Under the pieces are notes generated by a model, which was not told the origin of the DNA, did not search any database, and saw only the letters and a list, made by a program, of their open reading frames with translations. A stretch of 34,751 nucleotides of DNA from WRCA01 sp964587855 (GTDB lineage: Bacteria; Pseudomonadota; Alphaproteobacteria; Rs-D84): positions 1 through 34,751 of the forward strand of contig CAZPLT010000009.1 of NCBI GenBank assembly GCA_964587855.1, read 5' to 3'. The position numbers and the translations under genes were made by a program. This document shows positions 8,466 to 16,210 of the stretch, piece by piece; within the stretch, counting starts at the first letter, position 1, and each line of letters opens with the position of its first letter.

Positions 8466-9449
8466 TTACATAAACCATTTCCACGGTTGGAATATCTTTA
8501 ATATTCCCATTGCCATACGTTTTTTATTTGTAAATGTATGTCCGCATCGTGGGCAAACAATAAATGGCGATGTTATCAATTTTACATAGTTCATAACTTT
8601 AAGCCATATCAACAGACCTAATGCCCAAACAACAATCATTATTCCCCACATTACATATCCAAAATATCTGTCCACAAGATTAGTCAGTGTTTGAATCACA
8701 GATAAATTAGATTTTTCCAAATCATTGTATATCTTGGTTGTGATTGGCCAAGTGCTGGGTTTCCAGGGCATTACGTGTTTGATTCCATAATCTTTCAGCA
8801 ACGTTGTTCCCAGACCGCCGCTTTGTTTATCCAGAAATGATTTAATCTGTTTATCCATTTCTTTATCAATTTCCATTTGTGCTGTTTTTTCTAATTCAGA
8901 TTTTACTTTATCCAATCTGTCATTTACCAATTTGGTTGTATCATCAACCTTGGCCACTGCATTATTAGCACTTCCAATTACTTTATCCGCCGCACTGGTA
9001 TCAACACCAAAGCGACCCGCAATTCCAGACAGGTTGGAAATTTTGCTGGTTGCTTGTTTCGCCTTGGCTGATGCTTTTTCAACCTTGGCCACTGGCTTTT
9101 CAGCGATTTTTACTTTCTCGATTGCTACGCCGATTGGCTTTTTAATATCTATGCTGCTCGCAACATTATTTAACAAATGGGCATATTGTTCCTGTATATA
9201 TCTTTGCATGTCAAAGAACATGGAAACGACAATTGATTTTTTAATTGGCTGTCCGTAATTTGTGCGAACATAAAAAGGTGCCCATGCAACAAATGGCAAC
9301 CACAGAACTGAAACAATTGCAAAAATCATCCATACACGTTTTACCCACGATGTTTCGCGTTTTACGGTCTTTGCCCCGCCGTTATCAATTACCGCTACTT
9401 CTTCCGCCTTTGCTACGCTACGGCGCGACTCGTTTGATTTTTTTGGCAT
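8466..9449 (-). CDS. Uncharacterised membrane protein with CPRC knuckle
   Basis: 327 aa, not recognised. A basic N-terminal tail is followed by a transmembrane helix at about 39-60, a long polar, Lys/Ala-rich and probably coiled-coil region (about 85-210), a second helix at about 265-285, and a CPRCGHTF knuckle at 299-306. Only this one Cys pair exists, so any metal site would need a partner. The C-terminus FQPWKWFM is aromatic. The ATG follows AGGGGGATAAA inside the tgt tail, and the gap to the tgt stop is 1 nt, so it is the last gene of the queuosine-containing operon. Confidence 0.75.
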   Translation of the reverse strand: MPKKSNESRRSVAKAEEVAVIDNGGAKTVKRETSWVKRVWMIFAIVSVLWLPFVAWAPFYVRTNYGQPIKKSIVVSMFFDMQRYIQEQYAHLLNNVASSIDIKKPIGVAIEKVKIAEKPVAKVEKASAKAKQATSKISNLSGIAGRFGVDTSAADKVIGSANNAVAKVDDTTKLVNDRLDKVKSELEKTAQMEIDKEMDKQIKSFLDKQSGGLGTTLLKDYGIKHVMPWKPSTWPITTKIYNDLEKSNLSVIQTLTNLVDRYFGYVMWGIMIVVWALGLLIWLKVMNYVKLITSPFIVCPRCGHTFTNKKRMAMGILKIFQPWKWFM

Positions 9450-9450
9450 T

Positions 9451-10542
9451 TTATCCCCCTGTATAAGTTTCTATGAATTTCTGTTTAAATTCTACAAAAT
9501 TTCCATTTTCAATTGCAAGACGAATATCGCGCATTAAATCCTGATAAAATTTCAGATTATGCTGGGTCAGCAACATCGCCCCCAAAATCTCGTTTGCCTT
9601 GACCAGATGATGAATGTACGCCAGCGTCAATCCTGTATCGCCCAAAATTGTTGTATCATCGCGGAACTTTGCATTGCGCAGGTTTATCGTGCCGTTGGCG
9701 GTAAAAGCCTGGGCGGTGCGACCCGCACGCGTTGGCATAACACAATCAAACATGTCAATTCCGCGTTCAACCGCGCCCAGAATGTCCAAAGGTGTTCCAA
9801 CACCCATCAGGTATCTTGGTTTGTCATTTGGCAGCAATGGGGTCGTTTTTTCCAGCATTTCAAACATTACTGATTGTGGTTCGCCAACCGCCAATCCGCC
9901 AACTGCGTATCCGTCAAAGCCGATATCTGTTAATTGTTTGGCGGAGCGTTCGCGCAAGTCTGGGAAATCTGCGCCCTGCACTATTCCGAAGATTCCATAA
10001 CCCGGGCGATCAATAAATGCCGCTTTGCTGCGGGCAGCCCAACGGGCAACCATTTCTACATTTTTTTCCACTGCTTCGCGTGGCGCAGGCAGATGCAAAC
10101 ACTCGTCCAGAACCATTGTGATATTGGAATCCAGTTGATGCTGAATCTGAACGGATTTTTCAGGTGTTAAAAAGTGTTTTATGCCGCCGTCAATGTGTGA
10201 TGTGAATTGCACGCCTTCTTCCGACATCTTGGTTAAGCCTGACAAAGACATTACTTGGAATCCGCCGCTGTCGGTTAAAATTGGTCCGTGCCAGCCCGAA
10301 AATTTATGCAGCCCGCCCATTTGTTCAACCAAGTCGCCACCCGGGCGCAACATCAAATGATAGGTGTTTCCCAAAATTACTTCGGTGCCCGTATCGCGCA
10401 CCATATCCATGGTCAGCGCCTTGACCGTGGCGGCCGTTCCAACCGCCATAAACGCAGGAGTTTGGAAAGTTCCATGTGCGGTTTCCACGCTGCCGCGCCG
10501 CGCGCCACCATTGGTTGCAATAAGATTAAATTTTAACGACAT
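9451..10542 (-). CDS. tgt: Queuine tRNA-ribosyltransferase lacking the zinc cysteines
   Basis: 363 aa. Tgt exchanges G34 of GUN-anticodon tRNAs for preQ1 in queuosine synthesis. The general base Asp is in ILTDSGGFQ (D91) and the nucleophile Asp in MFDCVMPTR (D266); GGLAVGEP and the barrel core are intact. The usual C-x-C-x-x-C zinc loop between the DD of RYADD-type sequence and YLHHL is absent: after FRDD (293-296) the protein runs TTILGDTGLTLAYIHHL, about 7 residues shorter than Zymomonas Tgt, with no cysteine. The fourth ligand His is kept (TQHNL, H328). The frame is clean through this region. It shares an operon with queA; AAGGATAAATA precedes the ATG. Confidence 0.93.
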   Translation of the reverse strand: MSLKFNLIATNGGARRGSVETAHGTFQTPAFMAVGTAATVKALTMDMVRDTGTEVILGNTYHLMLRPGGDLVEQMGGLHKFSGWHGPILTDSGGFQVMSLSGLTKMSEEGVQFTSHIDGGIKHFLTPEKSVQIQHQLDSNITMVLDECLHLPAPREAVEKNVEMVARWAARSKAAFIDRPGYGIFGIVQGADFPDLRERSAKQLTDIGFDGYAVGGLAVGEPQSVMFEMLEKTTPLLPNDKPRYLMGVGTPLDILGAVERGIDMFDCVMPTRAGRTAQAFTANGTINLRNAKFRDDTTILGDTGLTLAYIHHLVKANEILGAMLLTQHNLKFYQDLMRDIRLAIENGNFVEFKQKFIETYTGG

Positions 10543-10551
10543 TATTTATCC

Positions 10552-10917
10552 TTAATAATATATAAATATTAAAGCAACTATCAGATAAAAAAGTATTATT
10601 ATACAAATTAAAATGGTTGCTATTGAAGCTACTAAAATTTTTCTTTTCGGAGCAATCCACTTTGAAACAAAAAATTGAATAAATATTGATATCAAAGTAA
10701 CAATTGCAAAGACAGTTAAATCTAAATCAATTATTGAATTTTGATTATAAAACATACGGAGAGCCCATCTAAATAGCACCACCCATGAAATAAAAAAAGA
10801 TGCAAGAACAGCAAACGGCAATACAACCCATCGAATAATGTTTTTTGTTTTACTGTCGGGGGTACAAACTCTTTGTATTTGTTTTAACTTTATTGTATTT
10901 TTATTTTTCTGTTCCAT
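10552..10917 (-). CDS. Small membrane protein between queA and tgt
   Basis: 121 aa, not recognised. A polar N-terminal tail with one Cys is followed by three hydrophobic helices at about 29-50, 62-85 and 93-119, with a Lys/Arg-rich KWIAPKRK between the last two. AAAGGAGGAGTAA, a near-consensus ribosome site, lies in the last queA codons, and the ATG directly follows the queA stop, so it is co-translated with queA. Its AT-richness exceeds that of queA and tgt. No link to queuosine transport can be shown from sequence. Confidence 0.7.
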   Translation of the reverse strand: MEQKNKNTIKLKQIQRVCTPDSKTKNIIRWVVLPFAVLASFFISWVVLFRWALRMFYNQNSIIDLDLTVFAIVTLISIFIQFFVSKWIAPKRKILVASIATILICIIILFYLIVALIFIYY

Positions 10918-11925
10918 TTACTCCTCCTTTCTAAATAATAAACAGCAATCGCCATAGCTAAAGAATCTGTATTTTTCCGTGACTGCGTGCGCATAGGCTG
11001 CCTTTATTTCAGGCAGGCCCGCAAATGCCGATACCAGCATAAACAATGTTGATTTTGGTAAATGGAAATTAGTCAGCAATACATCAACAATCTGAAATTT
11101 ATATCCCGGCGTAATAAAGATATTTGTCGTTCCACAAAATGGTTTGCCCGCGGCAGATTCAAGTAATCTTAAACTGGTTGTGCCGACCGCAATTACACGG
11201 CCACCACGCTGTTTTGCGTTGTTTATTATATCTGCTTGCTGCTGTGTAATAACGCCCCATTCGCTGTGCATTTTGTGATTATCGGTGTCTTCGGTTTTTA
11301 TCGGCGCCCATGTGCCCGCGCCAACGTGCAATGTGATATTTACTATTTCCGCGCCTGCCCCACGCACCGCATCCAACAATTCATTTGTAAAGTGCAATCC
11401 CGCGGTTGGGGCGGCCATGCTGCCCAGTGGGTTTGCATAGATTGTTTGATAGCGTTCGCGATCGGATATTTCTTCTTCGCGCTTCATATATGGCGGCAGC
11501 GGCATTTTACCAACTGAATCCAGCACCGCAAAAACATCATCCGCATAAAATTTTATGGTCAGACCGCTTTCATCGGACTTTTCCAAAATTTCTATTTCAG
11601 TGCCATCATCTAATTTTAATTTTTCACCTATTTTTAATTTCTGGAATTTTTTTGCAAAGCCCAGCCACCCATCATCTGTTTTTGTATGCAATGTGATTTC
11701 GTATTTCGTTCCGTCATTTGCAGTTGCATCAAAACGCGCCGGAATAACCCGTGAATTATTAAAAACAACAACGTCACCCGGGCGCAGATAAGAAACAAAA
11801 TCAGTAATGTGTTTGTCGGAAACTTTTGAATCCACAACCAGCATACGACTGGCGTCGCGACGTTCCAATGGATGCGATGCAATCAACTCATTTGGCAATT
11901 CAAAATCAAATTCTGAAACTCTCAT
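10918..11925 (-). CDS. queA: S-adenosylmethionine:tRNA ribosyltransferase-isomerase
   Basis: 335 aa. QueA transfers and isomerises the ribosyl part of SAM onto preQ1 in tRNA, giving epoxyqueuosine, the step after Tgt. The start MRVSEFDFELPNELIASHP, the internal AAPTAGLHFT and the late GTTSLRLLESA and TNFHLPKSTL motifs are typical. Full length. The ATG overlaps the stop of the preceding small gene as ATGA, so translation is coupled. Functional partners tgt (two genes on) and trhP (elsewhere in the window) all modify wobble position 34. Confidence 0.95.
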   Translation of the reverse strand: MRVSEFDFELPNELIASHPLERRDASRMLVVDSKVSDKHITDFVSYLRPGDVVVFNNSRVIPARFDATANDGTKYEITLHTKTDDGWLGFAKKFQKLKIGEKLKLDDGTEIEILEKSDESGLTIKFYADDVFAVLDSVGKMPLPPYMKREEEISDRERYQTIYANPLGSMAAPTAGLHFTNELLDAVRGAGAEIVNITLHVGAGTWAPIKTEDTDNHKMHSEWGVITQQQADIINNAKQRGGRVIAVGTTSLRLLESAAGKPFCGTTNIFITPGYKFQIVDVLLTNFHLPKSTLFMLVSAFAGLPEIKAAYAHAVTEKYRFFSYGDCCLLFRKEE

Positions 11926-12173
11926 TTACCTAGTGTTTTCATATCCTTGATAAAGCATTTCCAACAATTAATAGAATTTTTTTCTGGGCATTCTAATGCT
12001 TTTTTATCATCGTTTTTTAATTTACAAACTTTTGCTGCAGCCTCTACGATTGCTTGTAAATTAGAATCTAAAATTAAAAGAATAGGACACATAAAATTAT
12101 TACCTTTTAAACTTGGATCTAAAGCAAGAACTTGCTCTTTTAATTCTTTTGTTATGTATTCATTACCAGACAT
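11922..12173 (-). CDS. Small cysteine-containing protein between era and queA
   Basis: 83 aa, not recognised. The open frame extends to 12284, but the ATG at 12173 has AAAGGA upstream and avoids overlap with era, so I take this start. Five cysteines: one in FMCPILL, one in KVCKLK and three in CPEKNSINCWKCF. The clustering suggests metal or disulphide binding, though no known zinc-knuckle spacing is matched with confidence. No membrane helix or signal peptide. It overlaps queA by ATGA and lies 43 nt after era. Confidence 0.65.
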   Translation of the reverse strand: MSGNEYITKELKEQVLALDPSLKGNNFMCPILLILDSNLQAIVEAAAKVCKLKNDDKKALECPEKNSINCWKCFIKDMKTLGK

Positions 12174-12216
12174 TTTTTTTCCTTTTGGTTTTTTACATTC
12201 TCTCCCCAAAAAGTTT

Positions 12217-13104
12217 TTAATTTTTAAACTCCAGCCCCTGTTCTTCGTAATTTTCGCGCTTGTTTTCCCAATTTGATTCAACACTAACGAAAATATGCAA
12301 TCTGGCGTTTACGCCCCACTCGTCTTGAATTTCATGACGTGCGGCCATTCCAATTTGTTTTAATTGTGCACCACCCTTGCCTACTACTATCTTTTTATGC
12401 CCTTGGGTTGCGACGACTATTTTTTGATAAATGTCCAAAACACCTTCATCATCAGTATCAACTTTTTCCGTCACAACAAAAATATGATAAGGCAATTCTT
12501 GATGAACAAATTTGTAAACTTTTTCACGTGTGATTTCCGCCAACCATAAAGTATCTGGAACATCGGTTTGATCACGTGGTTCAAATAAATATGGTGATTC
12601 CGGCATTACAGACGCCAATGATTTTAACATTGGTTCAATGCCATCATTTTTCAATGCGCTGCCTATGAAAATTTCACGAAACTGGGCCATTTCAGATAGT
12701 CCCGCTATCATTGGTAACAAAGTATCTTTTCTGACCGCGTCAGACTTGTTTATAAACGCAAACAAAGGAACATTCTTTGTCTTGGTCACTATATCCTTGA
12801 TTGTTTGTGTAATGCCATGTTTTGCATCAATCATCAACAAAATTGCATCCGAGTCCCCCAAAGCATCCATAGCCGCACCAACCATTGCCCTGTCCAAACG
12901 ACGACTGGGTTTAAATACCCCAGGAGTATCAACAAAAATCAATTGTGTATCGCCCACCATTTTTACAGCGCGCAAGCGCGAACGAGTTGTTTGAACCTTG
13001 TGCGAGACTGCGGAAACCTTGCGCCCCATGATTTGGTTAATCAGGGTACTTTTGCCCGCATTTGTAGGGCCAATAATTGCAATAAATCCAGAGTGTGTTT
13101 TCAT
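12217..13104 (-). CDS. era: GTPase Era
   Basis: 295 aa. Era binds 16S rRNA and assists 30S assembly. G1 motif GPTNAGKS (residues 12-19), G3 DTPGVF and G4 NKSD are present, then a KH RNA-binding domain with VVGKGGAQLKQIG. G1 reads GPTNAGKS where GRPNVGKS is usual. The frame stays open upstream to 13218, but the ATG at 13104 fits family length and lies 7 nt after a -10 box, with no Shine-Dalgarno. It is the first gene of the minus-strand operon through tgt. Confidence 0.93.
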   Translation of the reverse strand: MKTHSGFIAIIGPTNAGKSTLINQIMGRKVSAVSHKVQTTRSRLRAVKMVGDTQLIFVDTPGVFKPSRRLDRAMVGAAMDALGDSDAILLMIDAKHGITQTIKDIVTKTKNVPLFAFINKSDAVRKDTLLPMIAGLSEMAQFREIFIGSALKNDGIEPMLKSLASVMPESPYLFEPRDQTDVPDTLWLAEITREKVYKFVHQELPYHIFVVTEKVDTDDEGVLDIYQKIVVATQGHKKIVVGKGGAQLKQIGMAARHEIQDEWGVNARLHIFVSVESNWENKRENYEEQGLEFKN

Positions 13105-13111
13105 GACGCCC

Positions 13112-13139
13112 AGCATACCACACAAAAACCAAAATGCAA
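13112..13139 (-). promoter_or_regulatory. Promoter of the era-queA-tgt operon, predicted leaderless
   Basis: On the minus strand TTGCAT (13139-13134), 16-nt spacer, TATGCT (13117-13112), then exactly 7 nt to the era ATG. Divergent from the dCMP deaminase promoter. Confidence 0.6.
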
Positions 13140-13156
13140 TATGTGAAAAAGTATTA

Positions 13157-13184
13157 TTGACAAATAATATTTTTATATTATAAT
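13157..13184 (+). promoter_or_regulatory. Promoter of dCMP deaminase gene
   Basis: TTGACA (13157-13162), 16-nt spacer, TATAAT (13179-13184): both boxes are perfect consensus. A leader of about 18 nt follows, carrying AGGTG 6 nt before the ATG at 13209, so this transcript is leadered. Confidence 0.75.
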
Positions 13185-13208
13185 TTAAAAAATACAATAG
13201 GTGAAAAA

Positions 13209-13742
13209 ATGGCTTCAAAATTTAAAGATATATCCCAAACACGAGCAAATTGGGATGAAATATATTTATTCAAAGCATTTTGTATGGCAACAATGAGTCA
13301 TTGTAGAGGTAAAAAAGTGGCTGCAATAATTGTAAAAAATGGTAGAGAAATAACAACTGGTATTAACGGAACCCCAGAAGGATGTAAAAATTGTGATGAA
13401 ATTTTTCCAACAAAAAATTCAGCTGAATACGATCGTGATAAACATCATGCATTTCAATTGATGCACGAAATACATGCTGAAATAAATGCTATATCATTCG
13501 CTGCTAAAACTGGTATATCAACAGATGGTGCAACTCTTTATTGCACAGCAGAACCATGCAATGATTGTTTAAAGGCAATTATAGCTGCAGGAATTAAAAG
13601 AATTGTTTATGCTGAAAAATATAGCTATGCAAAACGAGATGAAATGATGGAAGAAAATTTAAAAGCACTTAATATAAAACTAGAACATATTCCTATAAAG
13701 ATAAAGTTTTCAATAGATACTATGAAAGAAAAATCTAAATAA
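13209..13742 (+). CDS. Deoxycytidylate (dCMP) deaminase family protein
   Basis: 177 aa. Zinc cytidine-deaminase fold; dCMP deaminases convert dCMP to dUMP for thymidylate synthesis. The zinc His and proton-shuttle Glu are in IHAEINAI (H89, E91) and the two Cys ligands in PCNDC (C117, C120). GCKNCDEIF before the active site resembles the CxxC insert found in several dCMP deaminases. The gene is AT-rich relative to its neighbours, is monocistronic with a strong promoter and its own terminator, and could be phage-derived. A related ComEB-type assignment cannot be excluded. Confidence 0.85.
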   Translation: MASKFKDISQTRANWDEIYLFKAFCMATMSHCRGKKVAAIIVKNGREITTGINGTPEGCKNCDEIFPTKNSAEYDRDKHHAFQLMHEIHAEINAISFAAKTGISTDGATLYCTAEPCNDCLKAIIAAGIKRIVYAEKYSYAKRDEMMEENLKALNIKLEHIPIKIKFSIDTMKEKSK

Positions 13743-13766
13743 AAATCGCCCGTATGGGCGATTTTT
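13741..13766. terminator. Bidirectional terminator
   Basis: AAAAATCGCCC (13741-13751), loop GTAT, GGGCGATTTTT (13756-13766), an 11-bp perfect stem with A- and T-runs at both sides, between the convergent dCMP deaminase and rlpA genes. Confidence 0.9.
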
Positions 13767-13786
13767 ATTTTTATCTTAACAACAAT

Positions 13787-14638
13787 TTAGATGCTGTTGG
13801 CATTTACCCATTTGCCATCTTTCAACAGACCTGGGGCCATACCTTCGGTGTTACGCAATGTATCAATAGTGTTCTTTGCGCCCGGTGCATCCAAGCCCAA
13901 TACGCGAACTTTGAACATTCCGCCTTCGTTAATGATTTGAACATTACCCATATTGCTGATTCTTTGGGCCAATGTTTTTGCATTTTCTTCGCTATAGAAA
14001 GCTGCAACCTGAACAGTGTATGGACCATTATTAGCCATTGTTGCTTGTTGCATTGGAGCTTCTTCCAAATTAGTTGGTGTTGTCGCAGTTCCCAATGTTG
14101 CATTCTTTACAATTGTGCTTTCTTCTGCCATAACTTGAACCTGGACCTTGGTCTGGCTGGTCATACCCAATTTTTTAGCTGCTGCTGCAGAAACGTCCAA
14201 AATTCTGGTATTTACAAATGGACCACGATTATTTACACGCAATACAACGGTATTTCCATTTTCCAAGTTAGTAACCCTGGCGATAGTTGGCAAAGGTAAA
14301 ACTTTGCTGGCACCAACCAATTGATCGGAATTATAGAATTCACCGTCTTTTGTTTTGCTGCCATTCATATCTGTTGGAATTATTCCAGCAATACCAGTTT
14401 CATTATAAGACAAATTTTCTACTGGGTTATATTGAACACTGTCTATATTAAATGGTTGTCCAATATTGTATTCAGGTGCAGCTGCCATCAAATACGAAGT
14501 ATCTTCGACATTTGCAGTTGTTAAATTTTCTTCGCTGATTTCGCCATAGTTGCTGGCGCTGTCGCTGTTCATCATAGTTTCTGTACATGCAGCCAATGCG
14601 AGCGGCAAAACCAAAAATGGCACATAATATAATTTCAT
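13787..14638 (-). CDS. rlpA: RlpA-like lipoprotein with SPOR domain, altered active site
   Basis: 283 aa. RlpA acts on naked septal peptidoglycan glycan strands in the periplasm. The start at 14638 is fixed by AAGGAGGA upstream. A lipoprotein signal ends LALAAC (Cys18). The double-psi beta-barrel spans about 78-157 and a SPOR domain about 205-280 (YTVQVAAFYSEENA...). Conserved residues align without gaps to P. aeruginosa E120/H131/D157: Glu is kept (E100 in DGE), but His is Ser (S111 in GASKVLP) and Asp is Asn (N137 in VNNRGPF, usually VNDRGPF). Lytic transglycosylase activity is therefore doubtful, while septal peptidoglycan binding through SPOR may remain. It has its own promoter downstream of murJ. 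Confidence 0.88.
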   Translation of the reverse strand: MKLYYVPFLVLPLALAACTETMMNSDSASNYGEISEENLTTANVEDTSYLMAAAPEYNIGQPFNIDSVQYNPVENLSYNETGIAGIIPTDMNGSKTKDGEFYNSDQLVGASKVLPLPTIARVTNLENGNTVVLRVNNRGPFVNTRILDVSAAAAKKLGMTSQTKVQVQVMAEESTIVKNATLGTATTPTNLEEAPMQQATMANNGPYTVQVAAFYSEENAKTLAQRISNMGNVQIINEGGMFKVRVLGLDAPGAKNTIDTLRNTEGMAPGLLKDGKWVNANSI

Positions 14639-14666
14639 GGATTTCCTCCTTCCATTCTTATTCCCC

Positions 14667-14695
14667 ATTTTATCACATAAAAAGCGCGCGTTCAA
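14667..14695 (-). promoter_or_regulatory. Promoter of rlpA
   Basis: On the minus strand TTGAAC (14695-14690), 17-nt spacer, TAAAAT (14672-14667), overlapping the last murJ codons. Predicted leader of about 22 nt contains the AAGGAGGA site. Confidence 0.6.
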
Positions 14696-16170
14696 CTTTT
14701 TTTATTAATAATCCACGCTAATGGCAAATAAATTATTCCAAATACAGCCATTGTCATAATCAAAATCCAAATATTTGTAATTTCAACAAACCAAAGTGCC
14801 GCGCCCAATCCGACTGAAAGAACTATGAATCCAGCCATTGCGCGTTTTGTTTTTGGTAAAACTTTGAATAAATCACGTCTGCGACATTCACGTAATAAAA
14901 ACCAATTTTTTACATATCCACCAACAACACCGCCCACCGGAATTGCAAGGTATCCAATAAAAGAAAATAATCCCAAATAAAGTACACTGGATACACCCAA
15001 ACCAATCATAGAGCTTTTCACTGGGGTTCTAACATCTTGTGCTGCAAACAAAGTTTTTGAATAAATTTGATTAGCTGTCATTGCCGGCAAAACAAATACT
15101 TGTATCATCATTGCTTGTGCCACTGCCAAAGTGCTTTCGTGAGTCCATGCGCCATGTTGAAATAAAAACTGGATAATAGGAATTGCCAAAACAAACAATC
15201 CAACCATACATGGCAAAGTTAACATCATACTTTGTCTGAATGCAGCGTTTTGTTGAGCATAAACACGCGACATATTTTTTTCTGCCAATGCATTTGAAAT
15301 ACTGGTCAGTAAAACAGTTCCAGCCGAAAGGCCGATGATTGCAAATGGCAATTGCACCATCCTGTCTGAATAATACAGCCAAGAAACTGCGCCCGCATGA
15401 TAAGATGCAATCAATGTTCCAATAATTATATTTATTTGATAAAAACCTGTTCCAAATAATCCGATACCCAATCGCTTGAAAGCCGTTTTCATCTGGGCAT
15501 TCCAACGCGGTCTTATTAAACGCAATCCAAATTTTTTCGCACGCAGACGACCCCACAAAACTAACATTTGAAATACACCAGATAACACAACCGCTGCTGA
15601 TAAAATATACAAAACATTTTGCCCGGCATTAAGATATCTGGCAAATAGCAACGCACCTATTAAAAAAATATTAAACAGCACAGGCATAAATGCGACCAAT
15701 GCAAATTCAGAGAAAGCATTAAGAACACTGCCCAAAAATGCTGTTCCACAAATAAAAATAAGATACAGGAACATCCATCTGGAAATAATTATTGTTAAAT
15801 CCATTTTTCCTGGATCTGATGCGAATCCCGGTGCCAGTATCAAAATTATCAATGGCATTATAATCAGACCAACAATTGTAATGCCCAATAAAATAGCCAT
15901 TAACCATGAAAAAAAGTTATTTGAAAAACTAACAGCTTGCGAGGAATTTGATTTCCTTTGTTCAGTAAACATTGGAACAAATACCGAAGAAAGCGCGCCC
16001 TCGCCCAGCAAATCACGAAACATATTCGGCAACTTGAATGCGGCCAAGAAAACATCTGACAGACGACCTGCACCTAATACCGTGGCAATTAAAACATCAC
16101 GAACAAATCCAAAAATTCGTGATACTGCCGTCCAACCGCCTACTTTGAAAATATGTTTGCCAAGTTTCAT
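14692..16170 (-). CDS. murJ: Lipid II flippase MurJ
   Basis: 492 aa polytopic MOP-family protein that flips lipid II to the periplasm. The N-terminus KVGGWTAVSRIFGFVRDVLIATVLGAG and the following DVFLAAFKLPNMFRDLLGEGALSSVFVP are diagnostic of MurJ, including the conserved charged central-cavity residues. About 14 hydrophobic helices fill the rest. Two ATGs compete, 16179 and 16170. The upstream one lies inside the -10 box, so I choose 16170, 7 nt after that box and lacking a Shine-Dalgarno. Divergent from bamD. Confidence 0.93.
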   Translation of the reverse strand: MKLGKHIFKVGGWTAVSRIFGFVRDVLIATVLGAGRLSDVFLAAFKLPNMFRDLLGEGALSSVFVPMFTEQRKSNSSQAVSFSNNFFSWLMAILLGITIVGLIIMPLIILILAPGFASDPGKMDLTIIISRWMFLYLIFICGTAFLGSVLNAFSEFALVAFMPVLFNIFLIGALLFARYLNAGQNVLYILSAAVVLSGVFQMLVLWGRLRAKKFGLRLIRPRWNAQMKTAFKRLGIGLFGTGFYQINIIIGTLIASYHAGAVSWLYYSDRMVQLPFAIIGLSAGTVLLTSISNALAEKNMSRVYAQQNAAFRQSMMLTLPCMVGLFVLAIPIIQFLFQHGAWTHESTLAVAQAMMIQVFVLPAMTANQIYSKTLFAAQDVRTPVKSSMIGLGVSSVLYLGLFSFIGYLAIPVGGVVGGYVKNWFLLRECRRRDLFKVLPKTKRAMAGFIVLSVGLGAALWFVEITNIWILIMTMAVFGIIYLPLAWIINKKS

Positions 16171-16185
16171 TAAAGGCATTATACT
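16157..16185 (+). promoter_or_regulatory. Promoter of bamD
   Basis: TTGCCA (16157-16162), 17-nt spacer, TATACT (16180-16185). The predicted leader is about 19 nt with only a weak GGAA/AAGA ribosome site before the ATG at 16211. The -10 overlaps the murJ -10 on the other strand. Confidence 0.5.
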
Positions 16186-16207
16186 CTTATAACAAAATGG
16201 AAATCAA
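16178..16207 (-). promoter_or_regulatory. Promoter of murJ, predicted leaderless
   Basis: On the minus strand TTGATT (16207-16202), 18-nt spacer, TATAAT (16183-16178, perfect), then exactly 7 nt to the murJ ATG at 16170. Confidence 0.55.
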
Positions 16208-16210
16208 GAA

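Noticed and set aside
12339..13183. Several 60-118-codon plus-strand frames opposite era.
   Set aside because: Era is intact on the minus strand with all G motifs; these frames have composition typical of antisense shadows.
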